From Bacteroidota bacterium (GTDB lineage: Bacteria > Bacteroidota > Bacteroidia > Sphingobacteriales > Sphingobacteriaceae), in the NCBI GenBank assembly GCA_013288685.1, contig JABDBM010000012.1:1-64000 (forward strand): a stretch of 64,000 bases of DNA, written 5' to 3'. The notes under the pieces are model-generated. The model searched no databases. It was given only the letters and a program-made list of their open reading frames with translations, and was not told the DNA's origin. Numbering within the stretch: position 1 is the stretch's first letter; every line of letters starts with the position of its first letter. Both the position numbers and the translations under genes were made by a program. Below, in pieces: positions 1-8,459 of the stretch.

Positions 1-1
1 G

Positions 2-322
2 CTGCTTGGACTGCCGATGGGTGTTGACGTTTGCTATACCAACCACGCCGAGGCTGACCAGGATGATATGGATAACCTGCTTACTCTACTGGGCGTGGCC
101 GGTTGCAATTTTATTATGGGCATACCCGGTTCGGATGATATAATGCTCAATTATCAGTCTACGTCGTTTCATGATGCATTGTATCTGCGAAAAGTATTGG
201 GGCTAAGGCCAGCACCGGAATTTGAGCAATGGCTGATGAAGCAAGGGATTGTGAACGAAGCTGGCGCACTGATAGCAGGCGAGCATAAGAACCTGTTGGA
301 ATTGATTAAAAAAATTAAATAA
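2..322 (+). CDS. eutB: Ethanolamine ammonia-lyase large subunit (C-terminal part, cut by window edge)
   Basis: EutB is the large subunit of the adenosylcobalamin-dependent enzyme that splits ethanolamine into acetaldehyde and ammonia. The frame is open from the first bases of the window (L-L-G-L-P before the first Met), so the start lies outside. The visible ~106 residues hold the family-typical stretch GVDVCYTNHAEADQDDMDNL, then a glycine-rich NFIMGIPGSDDIMLNYQSTSFHD segment that lines the barrel end in EutB proteins. The EutC gene follows 197 bp downstream on the same strand, which confirms the call. No microcompartment genes are visible, so this is probably a simple catabolic eutBC pair; a permease may lie upstream of the window. 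Confidence 0.95.
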   Translation: MLGLPMGVDVCYTNHAEADQDDMDNLLTLLGVAGCNFIMGIPGSDDIMLNYQSTSFHDALYLRKVLGLRPAPEFEQWLMKQGIVNEAGALIAGEHKNLLELIKKIK

Positions 323-339
323 ATACAAATTCAATTGGG

Positions 340-510
340 CAGTTAAAAAAGTTAATAAATACGAATTTCACGAATTGGCCGAATTTGGGCTAATTTTGAG
401 TTGGCAGACTGTTATTGGATTAAAAATCTTACTCAACTTTTGAGATAAACATATTCGATATGATTAGTGTAAATTTGTTCAATTCGTGAAATTCGTGCTA
501 TTCATTTTAA
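340..510. repeat. Dispersed inverted repeat, family A, copy 1 (between eutB and eutC)
   Basis: The left arm (about 357-399) contains ACGAATTTCACGAATTG. The right arm (about 461-509) contains its complement CAATTCGTGAAATTCGT, so the two arms face each other around about 60 bp. Closely related arms occur at 8276-8440 and 49441-49533. The position inside the eutBC operon could affect eutC expression. Confidence 0.7.
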
Positions 511-519
511 ATTGAATTA

Positions 520-1257
520 ATGGATAAAGTTTCTCTTACCTCTCTTCGCGAATTTACTGCCGCCCGTATTGCCATTGGCAGGGTGGGCAATAGCATTCCG
601 TTAAACGAATCGCTTAAATTCAAGCTGGCGCATGCCCATGCCCGCGACGCGGTGTACTCAGTGCTTGATGTAGATCGTTTAACAGAGGGGCTTAAAATGT
701 TCAATTTACCCATCTTACATGTGCACAGTAAAGCAAGCAACCGGGCAAAATATTTAAAACGCCCGGATAGGGGCCGGCAATTGAACGATGAATCAATAGA
801 AGCACTCAAAAATTATACAGTTGAATCGGATATTGCTATTATTTTAGCTGATGGCCTGTCGGCGGAAGCGATTAATGAAAATGCTATTGGATTGCTGGAG
901 ATTCTAATCCCCATGTTATCGGCAGTAAAATTAAAGATTGCTCCCCTATGCCTGGTGGAGCAGGGCAGGGTAGCCGTTGGTGATGATATAGCTTTTGGCC
1001 TTAGCGCTAAATTTTCAATTCTTCTTATTGGCGAACGACCGGGTTTAAGCTCACCGGATAGTATGGGGGCTTATCTTACCTACAACCCCAAACCGGGTTT
1101 AACCGATGAATCGCGTAATTGTATCTCCAATATCCGATCTCAGGGTTTAACCCATAAACCTGCGGCGGATAAAATATTCTATTTGGTACAAGAAGCATTC
1201 AGAAGAAAACTATCGGGCGTTGGCTTAAAGGATAATGCGGGGTTGTTGGGGCAATAG
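520..1257 (+). CDS. eutC: Ethanolamine ammonia-lyase small subunit
   Basis: EutC forms the B12-binding interface with EutB in ethanolamine ammonia-lyase. The 245-residue product has the usual N-terminus with TAARIAIGRVGNSIP and LAHAHARDAV, and later the ADGLSAEAI, ARVAVGD-like (GRVAVGDDIAF) and IGERPGLSSPDS motifs seen across EutC. The C-terminal NCISNIRSQGL segment is also family-typical. Length matches short EutC proteins without the long N-terminal extension. The ATG lies directly after the right arm of a dispersed repeat. It is probably co-transcribed with eutB, although the 197-bp gap is unusual for this pair. Confidence 0.95.
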   Translation: MDKVSLTSLREFTAARIAIGRVGNSIPLNESLKFKLAHAHARDAVYSVLDVDRLTEGLKMFNLPILHVHSKASNRAKYLKRPDRGRQLNDESIEALKNYTVESDIAIILADGLSAEAINENAIGLLEILIPMLSAVKLKIAPLCLVEQGRVAVGDDIAFGLSAKFSILLIGERPGLSSPDSMGAYLTYNPKPGLTDESRNCISNIRSQGLTHKPAADKIFYLVQEAFRRKLSGVGLKDNAGLLGQ

Positions 1258-1285
1258 GTCATTGACTCATTAGGTCATTATTTAT
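1256..1285. repeat. Short GTCATT-rich repeat, family D, copy 1
   Basis: Two near-identical units, GGTCATTGACTCATT and AGGTCATTATT, follow the eutC stop. The same GGTCATTARGTCATT wording recurs at 6612-6645 and 43757-43795, in each case in a gene-free gap. Confidence 0.5.
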
Positions 1286-1327
1286 TTAGCGTATTGATAA
1301 TTAGATTATTGCGCTTCGGTAGCTAAA

Positions 1328-1981
1328 CTAATTTTCCTTAAACTCCAAATAATCCAGATTCATGTTTCCATTATCTACAATATGAATGGTAAGGATATGT
1401 ATTCCTTTTTTGAGTTTTATGGCATCAGATAAAACAGTTTTATTCCAGTGATGCCACTGGCGCCATTTAACCGTATCGCTGTCATTATGCGTTGACGGTA
1501 TTTTTAAATGGCCCCCCGCGTCTTTACTATCCATGTCAAGCGAAATAGCGCCGTCACCATTGGAAGTATACATTAACTCAACTTTATAAGTTGCTGATTT
1601 ATTTACTTTTACCGTATAGCTTATCCATTCACCCGGCTTTGTCCATCCAACATATAACTGATCCATTTTGGGCGGTACTTTGCTGTAAGGATTATTATCA
1701 ATATCGTGCGATTTGGTGTAAGATATATCAACCCCTTCATTCATCCTAAACTCGTTAAGGTAAGTGCCGTTAACCGGATTGAGTTTGCCGCTGCCATTAT
1801 TGATACTGTCCGAATCATGATAGGCGATGCCTTCGCCACCCTCGTTGTAATATTCGCATTCAATCCTCCCGGGAATTTGCTGGATGGTACTATGCCAGGG
1901 ACGGCCGGCGTTCATGGTTTTATAAACAGGGGAGCAGGAAACGACCCCCATAATTACTGCAACGATTAAAAAAGTTTTCAT
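1328..1981 (-). CDS. CBM6-like carbohydrate-binding lipoprotein
   Basis: The 217-residue product starts with a lipoprotein signal peptide (lipobox V-V-S-C at about residue 16), so it is probably anchored to a membrane facing the periplasm or surface. The rest resembles a single carbohydrate-binding module of the CBM6 type: an early RIECEYYNEGGEGIAYHD segment, a central VGWTKPGEWISYTVKV motif, and a C-terminal beta strand pair ending in GNMNLDYLEFKEN. These strings are characteristic of the CBM6/35 beta-sandwich. No catalytic domain is present. Its ATG overlaps the stop of the upstream AlgJ-like gene by four bases (ATGA), so the two are translationally coupled and it is the third gene of the MBOAT operon. 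It may hold the glycan that the other two proteins acetylate; this role is inferred. Confidence 0.75.
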   Translation of the reverse strand: MKTFLIVAVIMGVVSCSPVYKTMNAGRPWHSTIQQIPGRIECEYYNEGGEGIAYHDSDSINNGSGKLNPVNGTYLNEFRMNEGVDISYTKSHDIDNNPYSKVPPKMDQLYVGWTKPGEWISYTVKVNKSATYKVELMYTSNGDGAISLDMDSKDAGGHLKIPSTHNDSDTVKWRQWHHWNKTVLSDAIKLKKGIHILTIHIVDNGNMNLDYLEFKEN

Positions 1982-3120
1982 TTGGAACCGGTTTTGAGTA
2001 ATGTTTCGAGTCGGCTATTAAATTCTTTTTGCCATATAGATGCTCCATTATGATTCCAGTGCGAATCGGATTTTAAATAAACACGATTTTTTTCACGGCT
2101 AAAAACAGGCAGCAGGTTTATAAAAGGCATTTTTAACGACGGGGAGTTTTGTATCCTTTCTAACAAATGATTATAAGTTAAGCTATGGTAATTTGGCGAT
2201 AGCATAGATATCGGGTTGGGTACAATTGTTAGGTATACGCGCGCAAACCCATTCTTTTTATAGTTAAAATAAATGCTATTCAATCGGCTCACCAGTGTGT
2301 CTTTTTCCTTGTCCGAAATAAACCGGAAGGCGCTCATAATATCAAGCGTGTCAACGGTTGGGGTATAAAATAGTTGATCGCCCTTATCGCTGATTTTTAC
2401 ATTGTCATCAACTGCATTAAATAACTTATAATTCATATCCGCTTTGAGCTCTTTTATCGGACTCAGTATCGAATTATCGGTCAAATTGAATTCCAGGTTC
2501 GAGTTGATATTTATATTAAAAATATAATCGAAGATGACCGTCCTGAATTGCTTTATTGATGCCAATATTGCACTTAGTTTATTTCCCGGCGATTTTGCCT
2601 GTATTTGCTGAGGGTTAAGTTCTTGAGAAGCAGATTCCGTTTTTTTATCTTTATCAGGAGCGTTTAGTATATTATCCATATAACCCTCGTCTTCAAGCAT
2701 ATAAGCAACGTTTCTTTCAGTAAATTCGAGCATTAAAACATTTATTTTGGCCGAATCCAGGTTTATCTTAAATTTTTCGTGGTGGCTTGATATCAGGTTA
2801 TCCAGCTTGTCAACGCCATAATAATATTTTTTGGAGGTAAAGGCCGGCCATATATAACTGTCACTTACTGTATACAAGTCAATTTTAGGCGTGCAACTGC
2901 ATTCAATCATTTTAATTGGCGGCCCGGGGTTATAGCTTTTTCTGAAGTAAGAGAGATACGACATCCCGTATAAATCCCCGTATCTATACCTGTCCGAATT
3001 TAAATAAGGATTGTCTTTGGCTTTATATTCCTGTATTTTATTGGTTATGGTTTGATTGCAGCCAGCTACGTATATCAGGCCAACTACCACTAACACTATA
3101 TAGGCCGATAGTTTACGCAT
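1978..3120 (-). CDS. AlgJ/AlgX-like (SGNH-type) lipoprotein, partner of MBOAT
   Basis: I start the gene at the ATG at 3120, which gives MRKLSAYIVLVVVGLIYVAGC with a clear lipobox (V-A-G-C); a longer frame to 3195 would overlap the MBOAT gene and lacks a plausible signal. The product is about 380 residues. The C-terminal half carries LKSDSHWNHNGASIWQ, the DSHWN block typical of AlgJ/AlgX/DltD-like SGNH-type acetyl-transfer proteins that work with MBOAT acyltransferases. The ATG follows the MBOAT stop after one base. Known relatives transfer acetyl groups from an MBOAT protein to an exported polysaccharide. Here the glycan is unknown. The middle third (residues ~140-260) is divergent and not recognised. 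Confidence 0.75.
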   Translation of the reverse strand: MRKLSAYIVLVVVGLIYVAGCNQTITNKIQEYKAKDNPYLNSDRYRYGDLYGMSYLSYFRKSYNPGPPIKMIECSCTPKIDLYTVSDSYIWPAFTSKKYYYGVDKLDNLISSHHEKFKINLDSAKINVLMLEFTERNVAYMLEDEGYMDNILNAPDKDKKTESASQELNPQQIQAKSPGNKLSAILASIKQFRTVIFDYIFNININSNLEFNLTDNSILSPIKELKADMNYKLFNAVDDNVKISDKGDQLFYTPTVDTLDIMSAFRFISDKEKDTLVSRLNSIYFNYKKNGFARVYLTIVPNPISMLSPNYHSLTYNHLLERIQNSPSLKMPFINLLPVFSREKNRVYLKSDSHWNHNGASIWQKEFNSRLETLLKTGSK

Positions 3121-3121
3121 A

Positions 3122-4537
3122 TTAAAATTGAAAATAGATAAACTGTTTGTGATTAAATACACCAAAAAAGTAACTGAGTAACAGCAGCGATACAAATATA
3201 AAATAGAACTTGAATGTGTTTTTAGTAGGGATTATCAGAAAGAAATATTCTTTTATCATCATAACAGCAATTACAAAGAAGCAAAAAATCAAAACCGATA
3301 AATTGGCCACATCATGATTTAAAGGGCCGGCAATGGAATAGCTGAATATTTTGCCGAGTATTATTCCTGCTGTTTTCAAATCGGGCGATCTGAAAAATAT
3401 CCACGCAAGGGTTACCAACAAAAAAATACCAACAGTTTTTAAAGCTCTTACGAAAAAAGGAGGCTGATTATTTTTGTGCGATTTGCCGGCTATGCCATTT
3501 TTTATATTTTCAAGTATTAAAAGTATTCCATGTAAAGCACCCCATATAATAAACGTAACATTTGCGCCATGCCAAAGCCCGCTTATTAAAAAAACAATTA
3601 TCAGGTTAAGGTATTTTTTACCGGTTGTAACGTGGCTTCCGCCAAGCGGAATATACAGATAATCGCGAAACCAGGTTGATAGCGATATATGCCACCTGCG
3701 CCAAAACTCGCCTATCGACTGCGAAAGATACGGCATATTAAAGTTATCCATCAACTTAAAACCCATTGTTCGAGCCGCTCCGATACCGATATCTGAATAG
3801 GCCGAAAAATCGCAATAGATTTGAAAGGAATAGAGAATGGCGACAATTAATACCGTTTTTCCGTTTTGGGCAGAAGGATTGGCGTATGCGCGATCTACAA
3901 TTTCGGCCAGCCGGTCTGCAATTACCACTTTTTTAAACAAGCCGAAAGCCATTTGCATTAGTCCGCTTTTTAAATTTTCGAAATCATATTTATGGTTTGA
4001 ATGAAATTGCCAAAGCATATTTTGAGGCCGCTCGATAGGACCGGCCACCAATTGCGGATAAAACATAACATATAAGGCGTATATGCCGAAATGCTTTTCG
4101 GCCTTATGATTGCCCCGGTAAACCTCGATGGTATAACTCATTGCCTGGAACGTGTGAAAGGAAAGGCCGATGGGCAATAAAAAAGTTAGGTAAGGAAATG
4201 GGCTATGATGGGATGAGTAGCTCAATAAGCCATCGAACGCTGAATTAAGGAAGTTGAAATATTTAAAAAATGCCAGCACACCTATGTTAGCGGTTAAGCT
4301 AATAATAAGCAATACTTTACGCAGACGTAAACTGGTGGCTTTTTCGATGTAAATACCTGCGAAATAATCAATAACTATAGTAAACCCCAGTATAACAATA
4401 TAAATTGGCACAAAGGCCATATAAAAATAACAACTGGCTATCAATAATAAAAACCACCTGTATTTGTTAGGGATATTCCAGTAGAGTACGGTAACGAAGA
4501 TGAAAAAAAGCAGAAACTGCAAGGAGTTGTAAAGCAT
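3122..4537 (-). CDS. MBOAT family membrane-bound O-acyltransferase (AlgI/DltB-like)
   Basis: The 471-residue product is a multi-spanning membrane protein with the order of motifs seen in AlgI: an N-terminal FFIFVTVLYWNIP segment, FFKYFNF, LLPIGLSFHTFQAMSYTIEVYRG, the loop FWRRWHISLSTWFRDYLYIPLGGS, and the catalytic-histidine helix with GLWHGANVTF. Length fits the family (about 460-520). Such proteins move acetyl groups across the inner membrane for O-acetylation of polysaccharides. It is the first gene of a three-gene operon with an AlgJ-like lipoprotein and a CBM6-like lipoprotein. No alginate biosynthesis genes are nearby, so the acceptor is more likely another capsule, exopolysaccharide or cell-wall glycan. 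Confidence 0.92.
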   Translation of the reverse strand: MLYNSLQFLLFFIFVTVLYWNIPNKYRWFLLLIASCYFYMAFVPIYIVILGFTIVIDYFAGIYIEKATSLRLRKVLLIISLTANIGVLAFFKYFNFLNSAFDGLLSYSSHHSPFPYLTFLLPIGLSFHTFQAMSYTIEVYRGNHKAEKHFGIYALYVMFYPQLVAGPIERPQNMLWQFHSNHKYDFENLKSGLMQMAFGLFKKVVIADRLAEIVDRAYANPSAQNGKTVLIVAILYSFQIYCDFSAYSDIGIGAARTMGFKLMDNFNMPYLSQSIGEFWRRWHISLSTWFRDYLYIPLGGSHVTTGKKYLNLIIVFLISGLWHGANVTFIIWGALHGILLILENIKNGIAGKSHKNNQPPFFVRALKTVGIFLLVTLAWIFFRSPDLKTAGIILGKIFSYSIAGPLNHDVANLSVLIFCFFVIAVMMIKEYFFLIIPTKNTFKFYFIFVSLLLLSYFFGVFNHKQFIYFQF

Positions 4538-4667
4538 TGATTTGTTCCGGAGGTTGTGCTATCAAATTTAATTAAAAAATCGAAACCCCAAAGACGAAGC
4601 TTAAATTACCCAAGGCAAATGTCTTAGGGTCTTTATTAACTCCGGGCTTTTTGATTAAAAACAATCA

Positions 4668-6569
4668 CTACTTAGCAATTATCTTAAACTCCGTCCTCCG
4701 GTTCTTCCTGCGGCCATCGTCAGTAGTGTTTGGCGCAATAGGCTGCGTTTTGCCGTAGCCTTTATATACCAGCCTCCCCGCATCGATCTGACTGGCGACC
4801 AAGGATTGATAAACCGCTTTCGCGCGATTTTCGGATAGGGTTTGATTCAACTGATCGTTACCTACATCATCCGTATGGCCCGAGATCTCAATATGCACCG
4901 TTGGGTTCAGTGTTAAAAATTCAACCAGTTTTTGCAGTTCGGAAACCGACTCTTGCTTGATGTCGAATTTATTGGTGTCAAAGAATATGTTGTTGAGTAT
5001 TACCTTATTACCTATCTCTATCGGTTGTAATAATACATTAATGTTAAACGGATTCCGGGCCTCGTGACCAATCAGCGAGAAGTTATCGGAATAAAACAGG
5101 TAGCCGGCCTTTGAAATGTTTAAGCCATAGTTTTTTCCTGTGGTTATTGTAGCCAAAAAGTCTCCGCGTTCAGCATCACTGTAATCCTGGTAAACTGGCT
5201 CATTTTTTTGCAGGTCGATGATCTCCACCGCGCTCTCGAGCGGTTGCAAAGTTTTGGCATCGCTTACCTTGCCTTTTACATAAGTTACCGTATGTGGCCG
5301 CAAATTAGGCGGTAGGATAAAGGTGTAAATATCAAATCCGCCAAAACCATTCAGATTGTTTGAGGAGAAAAAAGCATACGAGCCATTAGCGGTTAACGAT
5401 AAGCCATTTTCGTCGCCGTTTGAATTAATGGGATAACCCAGGTTTTCGGGCTTCTGCCATTTACCGTCTTTACCCAGGCGGCTTACAAATAAGTCTTTCC
5501 CGCCAAGGCCGGGCCAACCATTAGAAGCAAAATATAAAGTGCTGTCATCCGGGTGTATAAAGGGTGACTGCTCATCAAACGATGTATTGATATTCGGCCC
5601 CAGGTTTTCCGGATCGCCCCAGCCCTTATCAGTCAGGTGCGATTTCCAGATATCATACCCGCCATAGCCGCCCTTGCGATTGCTCACAAAATACAGCGTG
5701 CGGCCGTCAGCGCTGATAGAGGGCTGAGATTCCCAACCGGGTGTATTTATCGGCGGCGCCAGGTCAAAGGGCTTACCCCAGTCGTCGCCGTTTTTCTTGG
5801 CAATATAAATGTCGCAGCGGCCAAGTCCATCGGGACGGTTACATCCTGTAAAAAAAAGATACTTCCCATCCTGTGAAATAGATTGTGCGCCTTCGTTAAA
5901 TTCAGCGGTATTGATTTGGTCACTCAGATACGTGGCGGTTTGCCAGGCGCCGTCAACCTTAACGCTTTTATAAAAATCTTCGTTATTAGAAATTTTTCGG
6001 GTAAAAATCAGGGTGCCTTCATCGGCGGTGGTAACCGGCAGGTATTCGTCGTCGGCGGTATTCACTTCCGGGCCCAGATTAATTGGTGTAAACTTTACCG
6101 GATGCTGTATGGCCTGTATACTAAATTTACAATCAGCAATTAGTTTTTGTGCCAAAAAGGTATCCTTACCATCGGCATTGGGTAAGGTTAAAAACTTCTC
6201 TAAATGCCGTTGGGCGCTGCCATACTGGGCGTCATCTATTTCCTCGTCGCCCAGTTTTAACCACGCTATTTTGCTAAAATCCGGGTTGAGCTCAAATGCT
6301 TTAAGGTACTGTTCTATAGATAGTTTATGTTGGTGCATCAGGCGATAAACATCGGCCAACAGGGCATGCGCTTCCACAAATTTTGCATCTTCGTCAAGGG
6401 CCTTTTGCAATTGTACTATAGCATCATCATACATGTGCTCATCCAAACTTTGATTGGCAAATGCGAAATATTTTATCGCTTCCTTATTGGTTGTGCTGTA
6501 ACGCCTTTCCTGGCCAAATACTAAAACCGGCAATAAAAATAGGAGGAATAAAAGAGCAGGTAGTTTCAT
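4668..6569 (-). CDS. PorE-like protein: TPR, PD40 propeller, CRD and OmpA domain
   Basis: The 633-residue secreted protein has a signal peptide (cleavage after VFGQ, no lipobox), tetratricopeptide repeats at about 30-130, WD40-like PD40 propeller repeats at about 175-415 (repeated F-T/F-S-R/S-N-R blades such as LYFVSNRKGGYGGYDIW and LYFASNGWPGLGGKDLF), a carboxypeptidase-regulatory-like beta sandwich at about 427-500, and an OmpA peptidoglycan-binding domain at about 525-633 with GHTDDVGND and NRRTEF. This domain order is that of PorE, a periplasmic part of the type IX secretion system that attaches to peptidoglycan; many paralogues of unknown role share it. It stands alone here, with no other T9SS genes in the window. 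The lack of a lipobox differs from PorE itself. Confidence 0.88.
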   Translation of the reverse strand: MKLPALLFLLFLLPVLVFGQERRYSTTNKEAIKYFAFANQSLDEHMYDDAIVQLQKALDEDAKFVEAHALLADVYRLMHQHKLSIEQYLKAFELNPDFSKIAWLKLGDEEIDDAQYGSAQRHLEKFLTLPNADGKDTFLAQKLIADCKFSIQAIQHPVKFTPINLGPEVNTADDEYLPVTTADEGTLIFTRKISNNEDFYKSVKVDGAWQTATYLSDQINTAEFNEGAQSISQDGKYLFFTGCNRPDGLGRCDIYIAKKNGDDWGKPFDLAPPINTPGWESQPSISADGRTLYFVSNRKGGYGGYDIWKSHLTDKGWGDPENLGPNINTSFDEQSPFIHPDDSTLYFASNGWPGLGGKDLFVSRLGKDGKWQKPENLGYPINSNGDENGLSLTANGSYAFFSSNNLNGFGGFDIYTFILPPNLRPHTVTYVKGKVSDAKTLQPLESAVEIIDLQKNEPVYQDYSDAERGDFLATITTGKNYGLNISKAGYLFYSDNFSLIGHEARNPFNINVLLQPIEIGNKVILNNIFFDTNKFDIKQESVSELQKLVEFLTLNPTVHIEISGHTDDVGNDQLNQTLSENRAKAVYQSLVASQIDAGRLVYKGYGKTQPIAPNTTDDGRRKNRRTEFKIIAK

Positions 6570-6611
6570 CCGTTCTGATACGTGATTATGCAGCGTAAGT
6601 TACGGAGATTT

Positions 6612-6645
6612 GGTCATTAAGTCATTGGGTCATTAAGTCATTTTT
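6612..6645. repeat. Short GTCATT-rich repeat, family D, copy 2
   Basis: Tandem units GGTCATTAAGTCATT and GGGTCATTAAGTCATT lie in the gap between the queE stop and the PorE-like start. They are followed by a tandem pair TTTAACTTTTACAAC (6645-6676) of the kind also seen at 9245-9290. Confidence 0.55.
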
Positions 6646-6684
6646 AACTTTTACAACATTTTTAACTTTTACAACCTTCCAAGC

Positions 6685-7308
6685 TTACGGTATATTCAAA
6701 TACTTATGCGTTTGCAATGATATTTCCCATTGGGGGTTATTCATCACATAGCTTACAATCAGCGGGGTCATTTGTTTTGACTTTGACCATTCGGGCTGTA
6801 AATACAATTTGCAATCGGCAGATACGCGTTTGGCGTTTTCCTCTGCAAACGCGAAATCAGATTGGTTAAACACAATTACTTTTAGTTCATTGGCCTTTTC
6901 GGCAACGCTCATCATGGGCGCTTTAAACTTTTTGGGTGATAAGCATATCCAATCCCAATAGCCTGAAAGCGGGTATGCTCCGGAGGTTTCGATAAACGTT
7001 TGAATACCTCTGTCTTGCAGGCCTTTAGTCAAATAATCTAAATTATAAATTAAGGGCTCTCCACCTGTTACCACTACGGCTTTCGAGGGGTGTTTAGATG
7101 CATTTTCAATAATCTGATCGGCAGTGGTCAATGCGTGCAGTTCAGCATCCCAGCTTTCCTTCACATCACACCAATGGCAGCCAACATCACATCCGCCTAA
7201 GCGGATAAAGTAAGCAGCTTTGCCGGTATGAAACCCTTCGCCCTGTATCGTATAAAATTCTTCCATCAAAGGAAGCAATGTGCCGTCTTCCGGAATTTGG
7301 TGCGCCAT
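6685..7308 (-). CDS. queE: 7-carboxy-7-deazaguanine synthase (radical SAM)
   Basis: QueE converts 6-carboxytetrahydropterin to 7-carboxy-7-deazaguanine in queuosine (preQ1) biosynthesis. The 207-residue product has the shortened radical-SAM core of this family: FYTIQGEGFHTGKAAYFIRL, then the cluster-binding CDVGCHWC (CX3CX2C), then VVTGGEPLIYN, and late LYLQPEWSKS. The ATG at 7308 is followed by a hydrophobic start (PLMEEFYTIQGEG) as expected. No other queuosine genes are adjacent in the window. Confidence 0.95.
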   Translation of the reverse strand: MAHQIPEDGTLLPLMEEFYTIQGEGFHTGKAAYFIRLGGCDVGCHWCDVKESWDAELHALTTADQIIENASKHPSKAVVVTGGEPLIYNLDYLTKGLQDRGIQTFIETSGAYPLSGYWDWICLSPKKFKAPMMSVAEKANELKVIVFNQSDFAFAEENAKRVSADCKLYLQPEWSKSKQMTPLIVSYVMNNPQWEISLQTHKYLNIP

Positions 7309-7507
7309 GGGTGCAAATTTACCTTTTTTGAGGCGAAACGTGAAAGGTTGAAGGTGGAAAGCATGAAGACAAAAGTCAAAATCTATATGCTCATTGCGAA
7401 AATTTACATGTAAACGACTAAAAAATAAGGCTATAACAATTCAAAAAAAACTTTTAGCTTTATACCATCTGCTTTTAGCTATATTTACTGTACTTTAAAT
7501 TTGGTGT

Positions 7508-8272
7508 ATGAAAAAACTTTACTACCTAATCCTTTTTTTCGTACTTCTCAGCCTTTCATCATGTGTAGACGTGGAGGAGCATTACGATTTTAAACCCGAT
7601 GGTTCATGCAATGTGGTTTACGCATTCGATATGGGGCGTGCCGTGTCGGTGTTGATGAACCTGATGACTGATTCGGTAAAAGCAACACCTCAATTTGGCA
7701 TGGTAAAAGATACCACGCTAAATTTCTATACAGCCCTGCCTGATACCACCCAGCAAAAAATGACTTTAGAGGAGGCCAATATGGCCAAAAGCAGCAATCT
7801 GTCGATCAAAATGGATCTTAAAAAGAGTATCATGAAAGTGAGCGTCAATCACATCGCCAAAAATGCGGCCGATTTGGATTATTACCTCAAGCATCTTTCA
7901 AAAATTTCCATGAGCAGCCGACTAAATGAGGTTACCAAAAATACCAAACAGGGCGGTGGTTTCGATGCTCAGCAATTGGTAGCTGGTGAAGATTATTATT
8001 TGTACGAAATTACAGCGCATAAATTTTACCGGGTAATTGATAAAGCTAAATTCAATGCTTTTTTAAAGAAAACTGCGTCAACCTTAGCAATGGCTAAAGC
8101 GATGTTAATTGATATGCCTTACAAAGTAGTATTAAATTTTGCCACTCCGGTTAAAAAGGTTAACAATCCTAAAGCCATCGTATCGGCCGATAGGAAACGG
8201 GTGACCCTGATAACCGATATGGACGATGTAATTAAAAACCCTTCGATAATGAATTTGAAGATAGATTTCTAA
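7508..8272 (+). CDS. Lipoprotein of unknown function
   Basis: I do not recognise the family. The 254-residue product begins with a lipoprotein signal peptide (lipobox L-S-S-C at about residue 19) and continues VDVEEHYDFKPDGSCNVVYAFD, i.e. acidic residues shortly after the lipidated cysteine. In Bacteroidetes such acidic stretches can act as surface-export signals, so surface exposure is possible. The remainder is mixed alpha/beta with no cysteines after the N-terminal region and a C-terminal run of strands (ADRKRVTLITDMDDVIKNP). It stands alone between queE (opposite strand) and a repeat-filled gap. Confidence 0.8.
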   Translation: MKKLYYLILFFVLLSLSSCVDVEEHYDFKPDGSCNVVYAFDMGRAVSVLMNLMTDSVKATPQFGMVKDTTLNFYTALPDTTQQKMTLEEANMAKSSNLSIKMDLKKSIMKVSVNHIAKNAADLDYYLKHLSKISMSSRLNEVTKNTKQGGGFDAQQLVAGEDYYLYEITAHKFYRVIDKAKFNAFLKKTASTLAMAKAMLIDMPYKVVLNFATPVKKVNNPKAIVSADRKRVTLITDMDDVIKNPSIMNLKIDF

Positions 8273-8275
8273 TGA

Positions 8276-8440
8276 TTATCACTAATAGATACGAATGGGT
8301 TCGAATTTTCATTAATCAAATTTGAATATTTGTATTGATTATAGCCCAATTGTGAAAGAAATCCAACTTGGTAGACTTAAGTGTTTATAAATCCTTTCTA
8401 TTCGTGAAAATTCGAACTTATTCGTGAGGATTAGTGTTTA
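8276..8440. repeat. Dispersed inverted repeat, family A, copy 2
   Basis: The left arm at about 8276-8320 (CACTAAT, then ACGAAT, then GTTCGAATTTTCA) is mirrored by the right arm at about 8393-8440 (TGAAAATTCGAAC, then ATTCGT, then ATTAGTG). The sequence resembles copies at 340-510 and 49441-49533 but is more diverged. Confidence 0.65.
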
Positions 8441-8459
8441 TTAAATTCGAAACCATCCT

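Noticed and set aside
6612..6676. Tandem short repeats considered as a CRISPR remnant
   Set aside because: Unit length about 15 bp without unique spacers and no cas genes in the window.
7496..7503. TAAATTTG, a perfect Bacteroidetes -7 box, upstream of the lipoprotein gene; TATATTTG at 36753-36760 is similar
   Set aside because: Both lie only 3 to 5 bases before the ATG, which would put the transcription start inside the start codon. No -33 box is at the right distance. A leaderless mRNA cannot be excluded.
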